Source of the DNA: Acidihalobacter yilgarnensis
GTDB lineage: Bacteria; Pseudomonadota; Gammaproteobacteria; DSM-5130; Acidihalobacteraceae
Direction: 5' to 3'
Length of the DNA stretch: 64,000 nucleotides
Assembly (NCBI RefSeq): GCF_001753245.1
Contig: NZ_CP017415.1
Coordinates: 2,074,501-2,138,500, forward strand
Shown here: positions 11,950-20,552 of the stretch, in pieces
How the letters are laid out: every line of letters begins with the position of its first letter
Position numbering within the stretch: position 1 is the first letter of the stretch
The notes under the pieces: generated by a model
What the model saw: only the letters and a program-made list of their open reading frames with translations
Database searches by the model: none
What the model was told of the DNA's origin: nothing
Translations under genes and position numbers: made by a program

Positions 11950-12711
11950 TCAAGCGCCCATTCTGGCAAGCTGCCGTTCCAGTGCGCGGTCGAAGTAGCG
12001 CCCCTGCAGATATCGACACCCGATCTTTCGCGCGTAGGCCACATGCGCATCGCGTTCCACCCACTCGGCCACCACCTCGGCGCCCAGGTTTCGGGCGATC
12101 TCAACGATCCCGCGGCACGCGATGTCTGCGGCACTCCGGTAGCCCGCCGCCCCGGCCTGAAACAGCGCGCCATCGATCTTGATCCAGTCGGGCCGCACAC
12201 GGGTCGCGCGGTCCATCCAGTCGTGGCCCGCACCGGCATCGTCGATGGCGACGCCTACGCCCTCCGATTTCAGCGCATGCAAGCGTTTCGTGGCCTTCTC
12301 AAGCTGCGCTGGCAAGGCCGGCGTTTCCACCCATTCGACGACAATGCGCCCATGCAGCGGCAGGCGCTGGATTTCACGATAGATTCGATCGTCCGCCAAT
12401 TGCCGGGTGGTCAGGTTGAAAGTGACATAGGGCGCGCGGTCGAGCGCAAAGGCCATGCCGCGGTCGGCCAGATGGCGGTACCACGATAGCCAGCGGCGGC
12501 TGTCTTCCGACGGCATTGCGCGAAACGGGAACTGCGGCCGGTACAGGATCTCAACCCCGCAGACCTGGCGCAGGCTGCTGGCGGACACCAGCGGTTCGAG
12601 ACACAGGCGTCCAGGACGCATGCGCGCGGTGGCCCAGTGAGTTTGATACAGGCTGCCGGCTGCGGTACTTGCCGCCTCAACGCCCGTCAACAGATGTCCG
12701 ATCGGTAGCAT
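11950..12711 (-). CDS. Degenerate EAL-domain protein
   Basis: EAL domains hydrolyse cyclic-di-GMP or, when degenerate, act as sensors or adaptors. The 253-residue protein is essentially one EAL domain: GVEILYRP replaces the EALxR motif, TFNLTTRQL, VVEWVETPA, VAIDDAGAGHDW (usual DDFGTG), WIKIDGALF and VVAEWVE (usual AEGVE), then YLQGRYFDR. The metal-binding DD and K are present but the EAL glutamate context and DDFG loop are altered, so activity is doubtful. ATG 12711 is preceded by GAGGTGA; the longer TTG start at 12738 is less likely. No other signalling domain is attached. Lies downstream of tRNA-Leu on the opposite strand. Confidence 0.75.
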   Translation of the reverse strand: MLPIGHLLTGVEAASTAAGSLYQTHWATARMRPGRLCLEPLVSASSLRQVCGVEILYRPQFPFRAMPSEDSRRWLSWYRHLADRGMAFALDRAPYVTFNLTTRQLADDRIYREIQRLPLHGRIVVEWVETPALPAQLEKATKRLHALKSEGVGVAIDDAGAGHDWMDRATRVRPDWIKIDGALFQAGAAGYRSAADIACRGIVEIARNLGAEVVAEWVERDAHVAYARKIGCRYLQGRYFDRALERQLARMGA

Positions 12712-12841
12712 CGCTTCACCTCGAAGCCAGTCTATCAAAGATCGCGATGCGGGTGCCGCCTATCAAAACCTGCACAATCGGCTTGCGTTCCGCGCTCTCG
12801 CAGTAAACTGTGGATACATAGGTTTTTTCGGAGCTTTTCTA

Positions 12842-13408
12842 ATGTACTGGCGCCCCGTGTTTCTCCTGACGGCCACCCTGTTCGCTGCGTTCTCAACGTC
12901 GCCGGCCAGCGCCTGGTGGCATGACTACCGCGACGCCAGGCACCCGGTGTTCCCGCGCCGCGATGCGCTGCCAAATCCGCGCCTCACGCCGGGTGCCCTC
13001 AACCCTGCCGTAACCCAGGCGAACATCCACGAAACCATTTGTGTGCGCGGCTATACGAGAAGCATACGACCGCCTGAACGGTATACCGAATCGCTCAAGC
13101 GGCGCCAGATTCGAGAATACGACTACCCACACGGTATGAACCGGTTGTGGTTCTTCGAGGAAGACCATCTCATCAGTCTCGAATTGGGCGGATCGCCGTC
13201 TTCGCCTCGCAACCTCTGGCCTGAGCCTCATCGCGTTGCCGGCGGATGGGGGTCCTATGCCAAGGACCGTCTCGAGAACAAGCTCAACCATCTGGTCTGT
13301 TCCGGCAGGCTGCCGCTCGCCGCCGCTCAGCACATGATCGCGCACGACTGGATCTCGGCCTATCGTCGTTACATCGGCCCGGTTCCTGACGATAAAAAGG
13401 TCTGGTGA
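12842..13408 (+). CDS. Secreted HNH-nuclease-like protein
   Basis: The 188-residue product has a cleavable signal peptide (hydrophobic FLLTATLFAAFSTSPASA, about residues 7-24) and a C-terminal HNH-like core EEDHLISLELGGSPSSPRNL followed by WPEPHR, a pattern of small exported HNH proteins whose substrate is unknown. The upstream segment TPGALNPAVTQANIHETIC is also typical of that group. SD GGAG lies 9 nt before the ATG. It stands before the helicase genes and opens the accessory region; I infer a periplasmic nuclease but did not verify activity residues beyond D-H and N. Confidence 0.72.
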   Translation: MYWRPVFLLTATLFAAFSTSPASAWWHDYRDARHPVFPRRDALPNPRLTPGALNPAVTQANIHETICVRGYTRSIRPPERYTESLKRRQIREYDYPHGMNRLWFFEEDHLISLELGGSPSSPRNLWPEPHRVAGGWGSYAKDRLENKLNHLVCSGRLPLAAAQHMIAHDWISAYRRYIGPVPDDKKVW

Positions 13409-13432
13409 TGCCACAGAAATGGAATCAAGCTA

Positions 13433-13738
13433 ATGAATATTGTTTGCGAACACGGACGACTCAAGCGCGAGTGCAAATTTTGTGAGAAGGACGCAGAAAT
13501 TGCTCGCCTGCACTCTGAAATTGAGGCCCTGCAAGCGTGCCGTATACCGACTGAACCCACGACGGAGATGGTCCAGGCCGGCGTGTCCTTCGCTCTGCGG
13601 ACATCGGTCGGCGATAGCTGGCATCGGTACATTAGCGATCTTTACCGGCACATGATAAGGCACGCGCCAAACCAACCACAGATGCGCTCCACACCTGCGC
13701 TGCGCTCGGGCGACGGACATGATTCGAACGACTTCTAA
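13433..13738 (+). CDS. Small phage-like protein with N-terminal Cys-His motif
   Basis: 101 residues. The N-terminus CEHGRLKRECKFCEKDAEIA has a Cys/His arrangement that could hold zinc, followed by a short coiled-coil-like stretch. Similar short openings are common in phage and plasmid proteins, but I do not know a function. It overlaps the start of the downstream helicase gene by 20 bp, suggesting co-translation. Confidence 0.5.
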   Translation: MNIVCEHGRLKRECKFCEKDAEIARLHSEIEALQACRIPTEPTTEMVQAGVSFALRTSVGDSWHRYISDLYRHMIRHAPNQPQMRSTPALRSGDGHDSNDF

Positions 13739-15311
13739 TATGGCGGCTGCATTGGCACCGCAGGCACCTCCCGTGTCGATGAATGCAGATCAGGCGCGCG
13801 CGTTCGAGGCCCTGCGCCGCTTCATGCGGGGGCCGCCCGGGGAATGCGTGCTCAAGGGCTATGCCGGTACCGGCAAGACCTGGCTGCTGGTGCAGGCGGT
13901 GCTGCTGGCAGCCGAACTCGGCATCAAAACCGCAGTTTGCGCACCGACCCACAAGGCCGTCGCCGTCATTCGTGACAAACTGGACGCTGCGCTCGCCAGC
14001 GCTGGCAAAACCAGCGACCAGATAGCCATCCGGACGGGCACCCTGCATGCGTTGCTGGGTCTGCGTCTCAAAGAGGACCGATTCGGCGCTTATCGGGTGG
14101 AAATCGACAGAAACCCCGGCAACGAATACTTCGACGATTACCCGTTGGTCGTGATCGACGAATCTTCCATGGTGGGCGACACCCTGCTCTATCACATACA
14201 TGAAGCGATGCAGGACAGCGATGTTCGGGTGCTCTATGTCGGCGATCCGGGACAGTTGCTGCCAGTCGAGGACAAGCCCGATAAAAACGCCGGCACGAGC
14301 GCTTTGCTGGCGAGGCTCCCGCCCGTCTTTGAAACCGTTTCCATGCAGCACGAGCTGAACGAGATCGTGCGCCAGAAAGCGACCGGACGCCCCCATCCGA
14401 TCGTGCAGTTCGCCCAAGTCGTCCGTGGTTATATCGAGGGTGACACAGAGGGCGTGTTTACGCCGGAACGCGTCCGTGAATATGTCGTTCGGCAAAGCGA
14501 TAATCTGGCTGGCCGGGTCCGCATCGCCTCGGTTTCGGATGTCGGAGCAGGACTCGTCAAGCTCAGGCGCGCGAGGCCCGATCAAGATATTCGCGCCGTC
14601 GCATGGCGCAACCGCGTCGTCGACCAGCACAACGCCTTCGTGCACCGGGAACTGGCCGACCTGTACGAGAGCCAAGAAGGCACGGGTGACGCACCCTTTT
14701 GGTCCGGCGAAACGATCATCGCGCGCGAGATGCTGCATGCGTTCCCCGCCGGATGCGGCAGCGAGTGGCGAGACGAACTATTCTGGGAGGCGATGCTTTC
14801 GCCCGGGAAAACATCATATGGGCATGGCAAAGCCAAGCGCAAAGAACGGGAAAAAGCCGCGGCCGGGTTCAAACCCATTTCCATTCAGAACAACACTGAA
14901 ATGATCGTGCGCGAATGCCGTGCGATGGAGCACCCTTATCTGCATATCCCCAGCTGGCGAATACTGACCTCGACTTCAGAGGACGGCGAGGTCGAATTCT
15001 ATATCGCCGACGATGCGGACGAGCATACCCGCATCAAGACAGCAACCTGGGCGCATTACCGCGAGCAGCAAAACCACCGGCTGCGCGAAGAAGAATTCGG
15101 CCGGGCCTGGGCGGTGACGCGCGCCTGCGCGCCGGTCATGCACGGCTATGCCATGACCGCGCACAAATCGCAGGGCAGCACATTTTATTGCTCGATTGTC
15201 GATGTCCGCGATCTGTATGGCATGGTCCGCAAGTCCGGCGCCGAAGATTATCATCGCGCTCTCTATGTCGCCGTGACTCGGGCGAGTGATTATGTCTGGC
15301 TTTGTATTTGA
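13719..15311 (+). CDS. SF1 DNA helicase, Dda/RecD-like
   Basis: ATP-dependent DNA helicase of superfamily 1. The 530-residue protein has Walker A (LKGYAGTGKTWLL, near residue 48), motif Ia APTHKAVAVI, Walker B VVIDESSMVG, motif III YVGDPGQLLPVED and, at the C-terminus, the UvrD_C_2 segment GYAMTAHKSQGSTF and ALYVAVTRASDYVWL. Domain order and length fit Dda-type helicases of phages and mobile elements. The first ATG overlaps the preceding small gene; ATG 13740 is an alternative. It overlaps the next gene by 20 bp. Confidence 0.85.
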   Translation: MIRTTSNMAAALAPQAPPVSMNADQARAFEALRRFMRGPPGECVLKGYAGTGKTWLLVQAVLLAAELGIKTAVCAPTHKAVAVIRDKLDAALASAGKTSDQIAIRTGTLHALLGLRLKEDRFGAYRVEIDRNPGNEYFDDYPLVVIDESSMVGDTLLYHIHEAMQDSDVRVLYVGDPGQLLPVEDKPDKNAGTSALLARLPPVFETVSMQHELNEIVRQKATGRPHPIVQFAQVVRGYIEGDTEGVFTPERVREYVVRQSDNLAGRVRIASVSDVGAGLVKLRRARPDQDIRAVAWRNRVVDQHNAFVHRELADLYESQEGTGDAPFWSGETIIAREMLHAFPAGCGSEWRDELFWEAMLSPGKTSYGHGKAKRKEREKAAAGFKPISIQNNTEMIVRECRAMEHPYLHIPSWRILTSTSEDGEVEFYIADDADEHTRIKTATWAHYREQQNHRLREEEFGRAWAVTRACAPVMHGYAMTAHKSQGSTFYCSIVDVRDLYGMVRKSGAEDYHRALYVAVTRASDYVWLCI

Positions 15312-16028
15312 GCCCGAGCCGCCTTGTCCGGAATCCGCCGCATCGTCGAGCAGGTCGTGGCCGATATGACGGCAACCGGCGAGCCGGTGCCGCAGCCTTG
15401 GGATTCAAAAACCATGCGGCGCTGCGTGCAGCCCTTGCCGGCCGCGCAACCGCAGAGGCGCAGAAGCCGAGTAATGCCCGGCTGGTGCAGCGCCTGCGGC
15501 AATTCGGCTACGCCGCACCCGACGACCTGCGGCTGCCGAAGTTCAAGCGCTCCTATTCGCCGTTCAAGACCTTCCCGCTGCGAACGCAGCGCAGCGCGCG
15601 CTGGTGGGTCTGGCGAAATCTGATGGTGTCGGCTTGTCAACGCTGGCCTCGAACAGCGCCTGTTCGGGCTGTCGGAAGGCGAGAACTGGCCCGGTGGTGC
15701 CGAAGACAGTCATCACTGCGAGCGCAGCACCCATCGCTTCGTGTTCGATGGGGATCTGCCGGCGGTCGCCAGTGTGGATGCGATCAGCGGCGGCGAGCTT
15801 TCCATCAATGTTGTTCTCAAGCCTCAGAAAGCTGACATTCAGCCGGAGTGGTATTGCGATTTGAGCAGTGGGGACGCGGTGGCTTCTGGTAGGGTGGAGC
15901 GGCACTTGGGTGCCTGGCTTCAGGATGGTGGCGAGGATGTTCACTGCAAGCGTGCGTTGCAGTCGCGCATTGCAGATGTTGGGATCGAGCCTGCGGGTTA
16001 CTCCGATCAGGGCAACTTCTTCATGTAG
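15292..16028 (+). pseudogene. Unrecognised accessory gene, frame broken at four places
   Basis: No single frame is open across this stretch, but adding one C or G at each of four sites restores a continuous protein of about 245 residues starting at ATG 15292, inside the helicase 3' end: MSGFVFEPEPP, LSGIRRIVEQVVADMTATGE, AAALGFKNHAALRAALAGRA, FKTFPAANAAQRALVGLAKS, NAGLEQRLFGLSEGENWPGG and a C-terminal part ending YSDQGNFFM. Breaks are near 15319, 15384, 15567 and 15632. I do not recognise the family. The pieces join naturally, so this is either a recently decayed gene or a sequencing artefact. Confidence 0.6.
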
Positions 16029-16245
16029 TTGACCTGCGGCGTAATAGCAGTCTCGGAGCAGGGGCGTGTCGGCGCGATGCGCCGCCGGGCTTTCGGACTG
16101 CGCCCCATGCCGTCTTTGCCGTCACAACCATTCGGCTTCAATCCCTCACGCCTTCGTGCCTATGGCGCTGCGGCTTCGCTTGCCTCCAGCGGATCTATGC
16201 AAGACCCGCACGCGCATCGCTCCCAGCCCAGCACGATTACTAAGG

Positions 16246-19200
16246 TTAGGGCGCCACTATCGCTTCGCACTCGGGAAGGCACTGGAGCGGCAAGAGATCC
16301 ATGACATCGCGAAACAGCGACCGGTTCTGCCAGTCGTTCCGGTCGCCGATAACATAAAAACGTCGCTTGGCCCGCGTCGCTGCCACATTCAGCAGGTTGG
16401 GCTCTGAGACCGCCCAATCTCGTGCGCCAGAACCTTCGGTATTGCCGCCCAGCACCATGATAACGACTGGAGCCTCCTTGCCCTGCATGGCGTGGATGGT
16501 TCCGGAAACCATCGAGTCACCGAGCAGGCGTTTGAGGTTTTCCTGAACAGCCTTGAAGGGCGTGATCACCGAAATTTCGGCCGCATCCACGCCATCCACG
16601 CGCAACAGGGCGAGCAGCGCCCGCAAGGCCTCTCCTTCGGCCGGCACCCAGTTCCCGTCGGATGCTCCGCTGGCGTGAATCCATCCCGTCGGCAGGCGGG
16701 CGCGCGTCTCTTTGTCGGCGCGCGGTGCGAGGGTGCCATACACCATGGCACCGTCGTAGGCGATACGGTTGGCCAGCCTGTACATCGGCTTGTCGCAGCG
16801 CCGATGCACGACCAATGGCAACCCCACCCACGTCTTGCTGTCGGCTGGCCCCGCCAGGCGGCCCCATGTCGTGGCCTGATCCGCCAAGGTCTGCGCGGAC
16901 TGTCTGTTGGGGAGCCAATGCGCATCGACGCGATAGCGTGTGCGCATGTGTTCCAGCACAGCGTCGGACACGGTGACGATGGGCTTGATTTGCAGTGGAT
17001 CGCCCACCAGCAGCGCGCGTCGGGAGCGCCACAGCGCACCCACCGCCGCTTGCGGGAGGGCCTGTCCGGCCTCATCCACCAGCAGCCAGCCGATCTCCCC
17101 CGGCCCCAATGAGCGGAAAGAGCTTGCGAACGAGGCAAAGGTGCTGCTGAGTACCGGCACGACCATGAACAACGAGGCCCAAACCGAGCGAATCGCCTCG
17201 CGCGAGAATCCCTGCAGGTGCGCGCCGGTCAACATCGCGTTGATCAGAAACAGGTTGAAGCGCATCCGTGCCGCCTCCAGCTCGAAGAATGTCCGATGTA
17301 GCTTCAGTGCCTGAATGAAGACACGCGCTCGGGCCTGTCGCCAGCCCTCGATGTGCCAGGGTTCGGCCAGTTCGATGGCGTCGCCACGGCCGATCACGCC
17401 GTCGCGCAGCCATGCCAGTAGATGGTCGGCTCGACAAGCGCTAGCCAAATCGCTGGCCTGTTGCGTCAGGGATTGATCTTCCGCCCGCATTTTTTTCAAC
17501 GCCTGCTGCGCATTGGCGATCTGCCTATCCAGTTGCTGCCTGGAGTCCTCGAATTGCTTGGCAAGCCGTGCGATGCGGTCGAACTCAGCCTTGGCGAGGC
17601 CATGCCGGTCTTGCAGCAGTTTCAGCGCAGTGTTCCAGGTGCGTGACGCTCCCCACAGACTGCATAGGTTCGCCCAGAACCCTGGTTTGCTGGCCTGGTG
17701 TTGGGCAAGCGCCTCCAGCGCATGTTTGAACGCCGCATTGGCGGGACGACCTTCATCGGCATCCAGGCGTGCCTGTTGTTCCGCCGTGTGCGCCAAGCGC
17801 TTTTCAAGCGCCTGCACGGTGGCAGTCGTTTCGGTGATCTTCTTCCTGGTCGTTTCCAGCGTCTGGATCAGAGCGCGGATGCGGGAGGCTTCGGCGCATA
17901 CCAAGCGAACCTGCGCCTTGGCCTTCTCGTACTCGGCGACCGCCTGCTGCCACAGGGCTTGGCGTTCTTCCGGCCTGCGCTCCTTGTTGCGCTGGCTGTG
18001 CTCGCCCAACCATGCCATCAGGCCTTGCGGCGCTTTCTTCAGCGGTTGCTGAGATGCTTGCTGATCATTGGTCTCGGCAGCGGTGGCCGGGCCGGCAAAC
18101 AGGGTCTTGGCGACATTCTCATCGTCGATTTCGTCGCTGGCTTCCTCGTTGTTGTCCACCTTGTCTTGGCCGGCCGCTGGACTCTGCCCATAGAAGTAGC
18201 GGTCTACGAACGCCTTGCGCCGCGCCTTGCTGCCCAGCGCACCAGAGATCAATCCCCAGGCCGGCTTGCCAGTGATCAGCTCACCCAGGTCGGCGAAGTG
18301 CTCGGCCTCGGGCAGCCAGTTCTCGTCGATCTTGTCGCGCTGGGGCAGTTCAAGGGTGACGTTCTCCACGGCGCCGTTGTTGGACGAAGCGACCACGATC
18401 TCGAAGCCGTACAGCGAAGGATTGAGCTTGAAGGCAGCCCGCTCCTTACCGCCATCGTTGCCGGTTTCGCGCGCGTTGCTGGCAAAACCGTCGGATGCGC
18501 GGCGCAGCGTGGCAAGCACGTCCGCCCGGCTGGTGATGATGGCGGCTATCAAATCGCGCAGCAGGGTCGTTTTGCCCGTGCCCGGCGGGCCATTGACTCC
18601 TAGAAGTCCCTGTCCGTCAGCGAGCTTGGACAGAACGGTGTTCACGGCCAGTTGCTGGGAATGCACAAGCCCCAGGTGCCGTTCGGAGGGCCAGCAGCTA
18701 TCGGCATGGGCCTGCGGCATAAGCCGCTCGATCAGCGATGGGGAGGCGTCGTCGCTGTCGATATGCAGCCGCAGTTGCGGATCGTGGCGGCGCAGGTATT
18801 GGTTCAACGCTTCGCTCGCCACGCCCTTGCTGAGGCTGTCAGCAACGGTGGCTAGGTCGTCGAGCAGGAAGCTGTTGAGCGGATCGTCCTCCGATGCGGG
18901 CTTGTCGGGTTTGACAGGTTGGGAACAAAATCGCAGTGGCGGGCGCTCAATAGTCGCAAAGAAATCCGCCACGCCGAGAAACTGCAGCACCCACCGGGTG
19001 AAGTCCCGCAGCGCATCGCCGGAGACCTGGCCTTGTAGCTGCGTTCGCGCCTGCTCGGCGGCGGCCCGCTGATCGTCCTCGAATCCGCGTGTCCAGTCCT
19101 TTCTCGCCAGCGCCCGTCCGAGGAACCAGGCCTCGCTGGAGAGCACGAAACTATCTTCCACCAGTTGCCCGCGCATGGTGAACTTCGCGGCGAACATCGC

Positions 19201-19503
19201 AGACTCTCGGTGCTGTGGTTCGCGGTAGCCCTGGTCGGCGCCGTACAGTTTCTGGAGCGCGGCGGCGACGAGCCGGCTGTCGTACAGGTGTGCATAGAGC
19301 CTATGGCTCCATTCGCGCTTCTCGGGAAGCGCCTGCTTGCTAACGATGCTCTGGGGTGCCCAAGGAGGGATAGGGCGCGTGCAGGGCGTATCGTGAAGGA
19401 ATGCACCATAGGCGCTGCTGCGTTTTTTGATCTTGGGGGCCGATTGCGGCTGCAGCAACTCGACTGCATGCCAGTACCGGACGATGTTCTCGGGCTCCTT
19501 CAA
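16246..19503 (-). CDS. Large Upf1-like SF1 helicase/ATPase (AAA_11/AAA_12 type)
   Basis: 1085-residue protein with split superfamily 1 helicase motifs: Walker A GVNGPPGTGKTTLLRD near residue 305, Walker B LLVDEAGQALPQAAVG near 830, GDPLQIKPIVT, motif V TIHAMQGKEAPVVIMVLGGN and motif VI NVAATRAKRRFYVIGD. Between them lies a long insertion rich in Ala, Gln and Lys that looks coiled-coil. The N-terminal 270 residues have no motif I know. Large free-standing helicases of this kind are frequent in defence islands, but no partner nuclease sits beside it. The start is uncertain: TTG 19503 follows GGAAAGG and no nearby ATG fits. Confidence 0.8.
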   Translation of the reverse strand: MKEPENIVRYWHAVELLQPQSAPKIKKRSSAYGAFLHDTPCTRPIPPWAPQSIVSKQALPEKREWSHRLYAHLYDSRLVAAALQKLYGADQGYREPQHRESAMFAAKFTMRGQLVEDSFVLSSEAWFLGRALARKDWTRGFEDDQRAAAEQARTQLQGQVSGDALRDFTRWVLQFLGVADFFATIERPPLRFCSQPVKPDKPASEDDPLNSFLLDDLATVADSLSKGVASEALNQYLRRHDPQLRLHIDSDDASPSLIERLMPQAHADSCWPSERHLGLVHSQQLAVNTVLSKLADGQGLLGVNGPPGTGKTTLLRDLIAAIITSRADVLATLRRASDGFASNARETGNDGGKERAAFKLNPSLYGFEIVVASSNNGAVENVTLELPQRDKIDENWLPEAEHFADLGELITGKPAWGLISGALGSKARRKAFVDRYFYGQSPAAGQDKVDNNEEASDEIDDENVAKTLFAGPATAAETNDQQASQQPLKKAPQGLMAWLGEHSQRNKERRPEERQALWQQAVAEYEKAKAQVRLVCAEASRIRALIQTLETTRKKITETTATVQALEKRLAHTAEQQARLDADEGRPANAAFKHALEALAQHQASKPGFWANLCSLWGASRTWNTALKLLQDRHGLAKAEFDRIARLAKQFEDSRQQLDRQIANAQQALKKMRAEDQSLTQQASDLASACRADHLLAWLRDGVIGRGDAIELAEPWHIEGWRQARARVFIQALKLHRTFFELEAARMRFNLFLINAMLTGAHLQGFSREAIRSVWASLFMVVPVLSSTFASFASSFRSLGPGEIGWLLVDEAGQALPQAAVGALWRSRRALLVGDPLQIKPIVTVSDAVLEHMRTRYRVDAHWLPNRQSAQTLADQATTWGRLAGPADSKTWVGLPLVVHRRCDKPMYRLANRIAYDGAMVYGTLAPRADKETRARLPTGWIHASGASDGNWVPAEGEALRALLALLRVDGVDAAEISVITPFKAVQENLKRLLGDSMVSGTIHAMQGKEAPVVIMVLGGNTEGSGARDWAVSEPNLLNVAATRAKRRFYVIGDRNDWQNRSLFRDVMDLLPLQCLPECEAIVAP

Positions 19504-19769
19504 AATGCCTTTCCTTTCTTGTTCTTGGTTTGCTTCACGGTCTACTCTGCGTGGTATTTACTGTCCATCGGCATGAATTGTCATGGATGTCGAGTCCCCT
19601 TGCCACCCCCCATCGGCCGCCCTGACGCTGGCGGGTCGCGGACCGTCCATGGTTGCTTCTGGGGATGAGTCAGCGCGAAGCTTTCCGGCGATACGACCTG
19701 AGCTTGCATTCCCCCTCTCCCGTGCGATCCTAACCCTGTCCAAGAACACGATACACAGGAGAGAACACC

Positions 19770-20486
19770 ATGATCCGCCCGCTCGCCCTCGCCGCCGCCC
19801 TGCTCGGCCTGCTCGCCCTCGGCGGCTGCGCCTTCAACCACGGCGTCACCCTCAACAACCCGCCCCCGGCCGCCAAGACCGCCTTCCTCAAGGGCCGCGC
19901 CTTCACCGTCGGCAAAGTCACCGTCGCCCCCGACGCCCGCCCGGTACACGAAACCGTCTACCACTGCCTGCCCGACCCGATGTACGCGAAGATGATGAAG
20001 TACAACCTCGAACTCGCCTTCCAGCGCGCCGGGCTGACTCAGGGCAAAGGCCCCGCCGTGCCGGTGAACTTCGAGATTACTTATCGAGCGTTCAAGGACA
20101 ACATCGCTCAGGGGCTTGGCCCCTCCGGCCTTGTCGGAACCCTCACCTTCGCGGGGTTTCCGGTGATCATGCATATTTACGGGGTGGGCGGTGCCGGTTG
20201 GTTCAACACAGGTCCCTATTGGACGCGGCAACAACGGATCATGCCGGCCATGGCTGCAGCGATTACGGGTGGGCTGAAAGGTGTGCAGCACGGTAAGAGT
20301 TTCTACAGCAACCTGGATTTTTTCGGGTCGGATTCGGTTGGCGGATATTTCGGCGACAAAGGCGGATTCACCCACCACATCGTTACCCTGCCCTATCCGA
20401 TGACGGTCAAGGAGTACGAGCAGATCACGGGCAAGTCGGCCGCGCAGCTGGCGGCGATCTGCAAGGCGAGGATCGCCGGGAAGTAA
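19770..20486 (+). CDS. Predicted outer-membrane or periplasmic lipoprotein
   Basis: 238 residues with a clear lipoprotein signal: hydrophobic LAAALLGLLALGGC, cysteine near residue 20. The mature part contains VTLNNPPPAAKTAFLKGRAF and a glycine-rich segment (VGGAGWF, AITGGLKG). I do not recognise the family. Good SD (AGGAGAG) precedes ATG 19770, and a strong terminator follows, so it is probably a monocistronic gene. Confidence 0.7.
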   Translation: MIRPLALAAALLGLLALGGCAFNHGVTLNNPPPAAKTAFLKGRAFTVGKVTVAPDARPVHETVYHCLPDPMYAKMMKYNLELAFQRAGLTQGKGPAVPVNFEITYRAFKDNIAQGLGPSGLVGTLTFAGFPVIMHIYGVGGAGWFNTGPYWTRQQRIMPAMAAAITGGLKGVQHGKSFYSNLDFFGSDSVGGYFGDKGGFTHHIVTLPYPMTVKEYEQITGKSAAQLAAICKARIAGK

Positions 20487-20508
20487 CTTTCCAGGGAAGG
20501 AACGCAAA

Positions 20509-20534
20509 GGGCCGGGAGCACCCCGGCCCTTTTT
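20509..20534 (+). terminator. Rho-independent terminator after the lipoprotein gene
   Basis: GGGCCGGG, loop of about 5, CCCGGCCC, then TTTTT. A perfect 8-bp G/C stem with a T-tract, 23 bp after the lipoprotein stop codon. Confidence 0.9.
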
Positions 20535-20552
20535 GTGGAAGCAACCAGCCCC

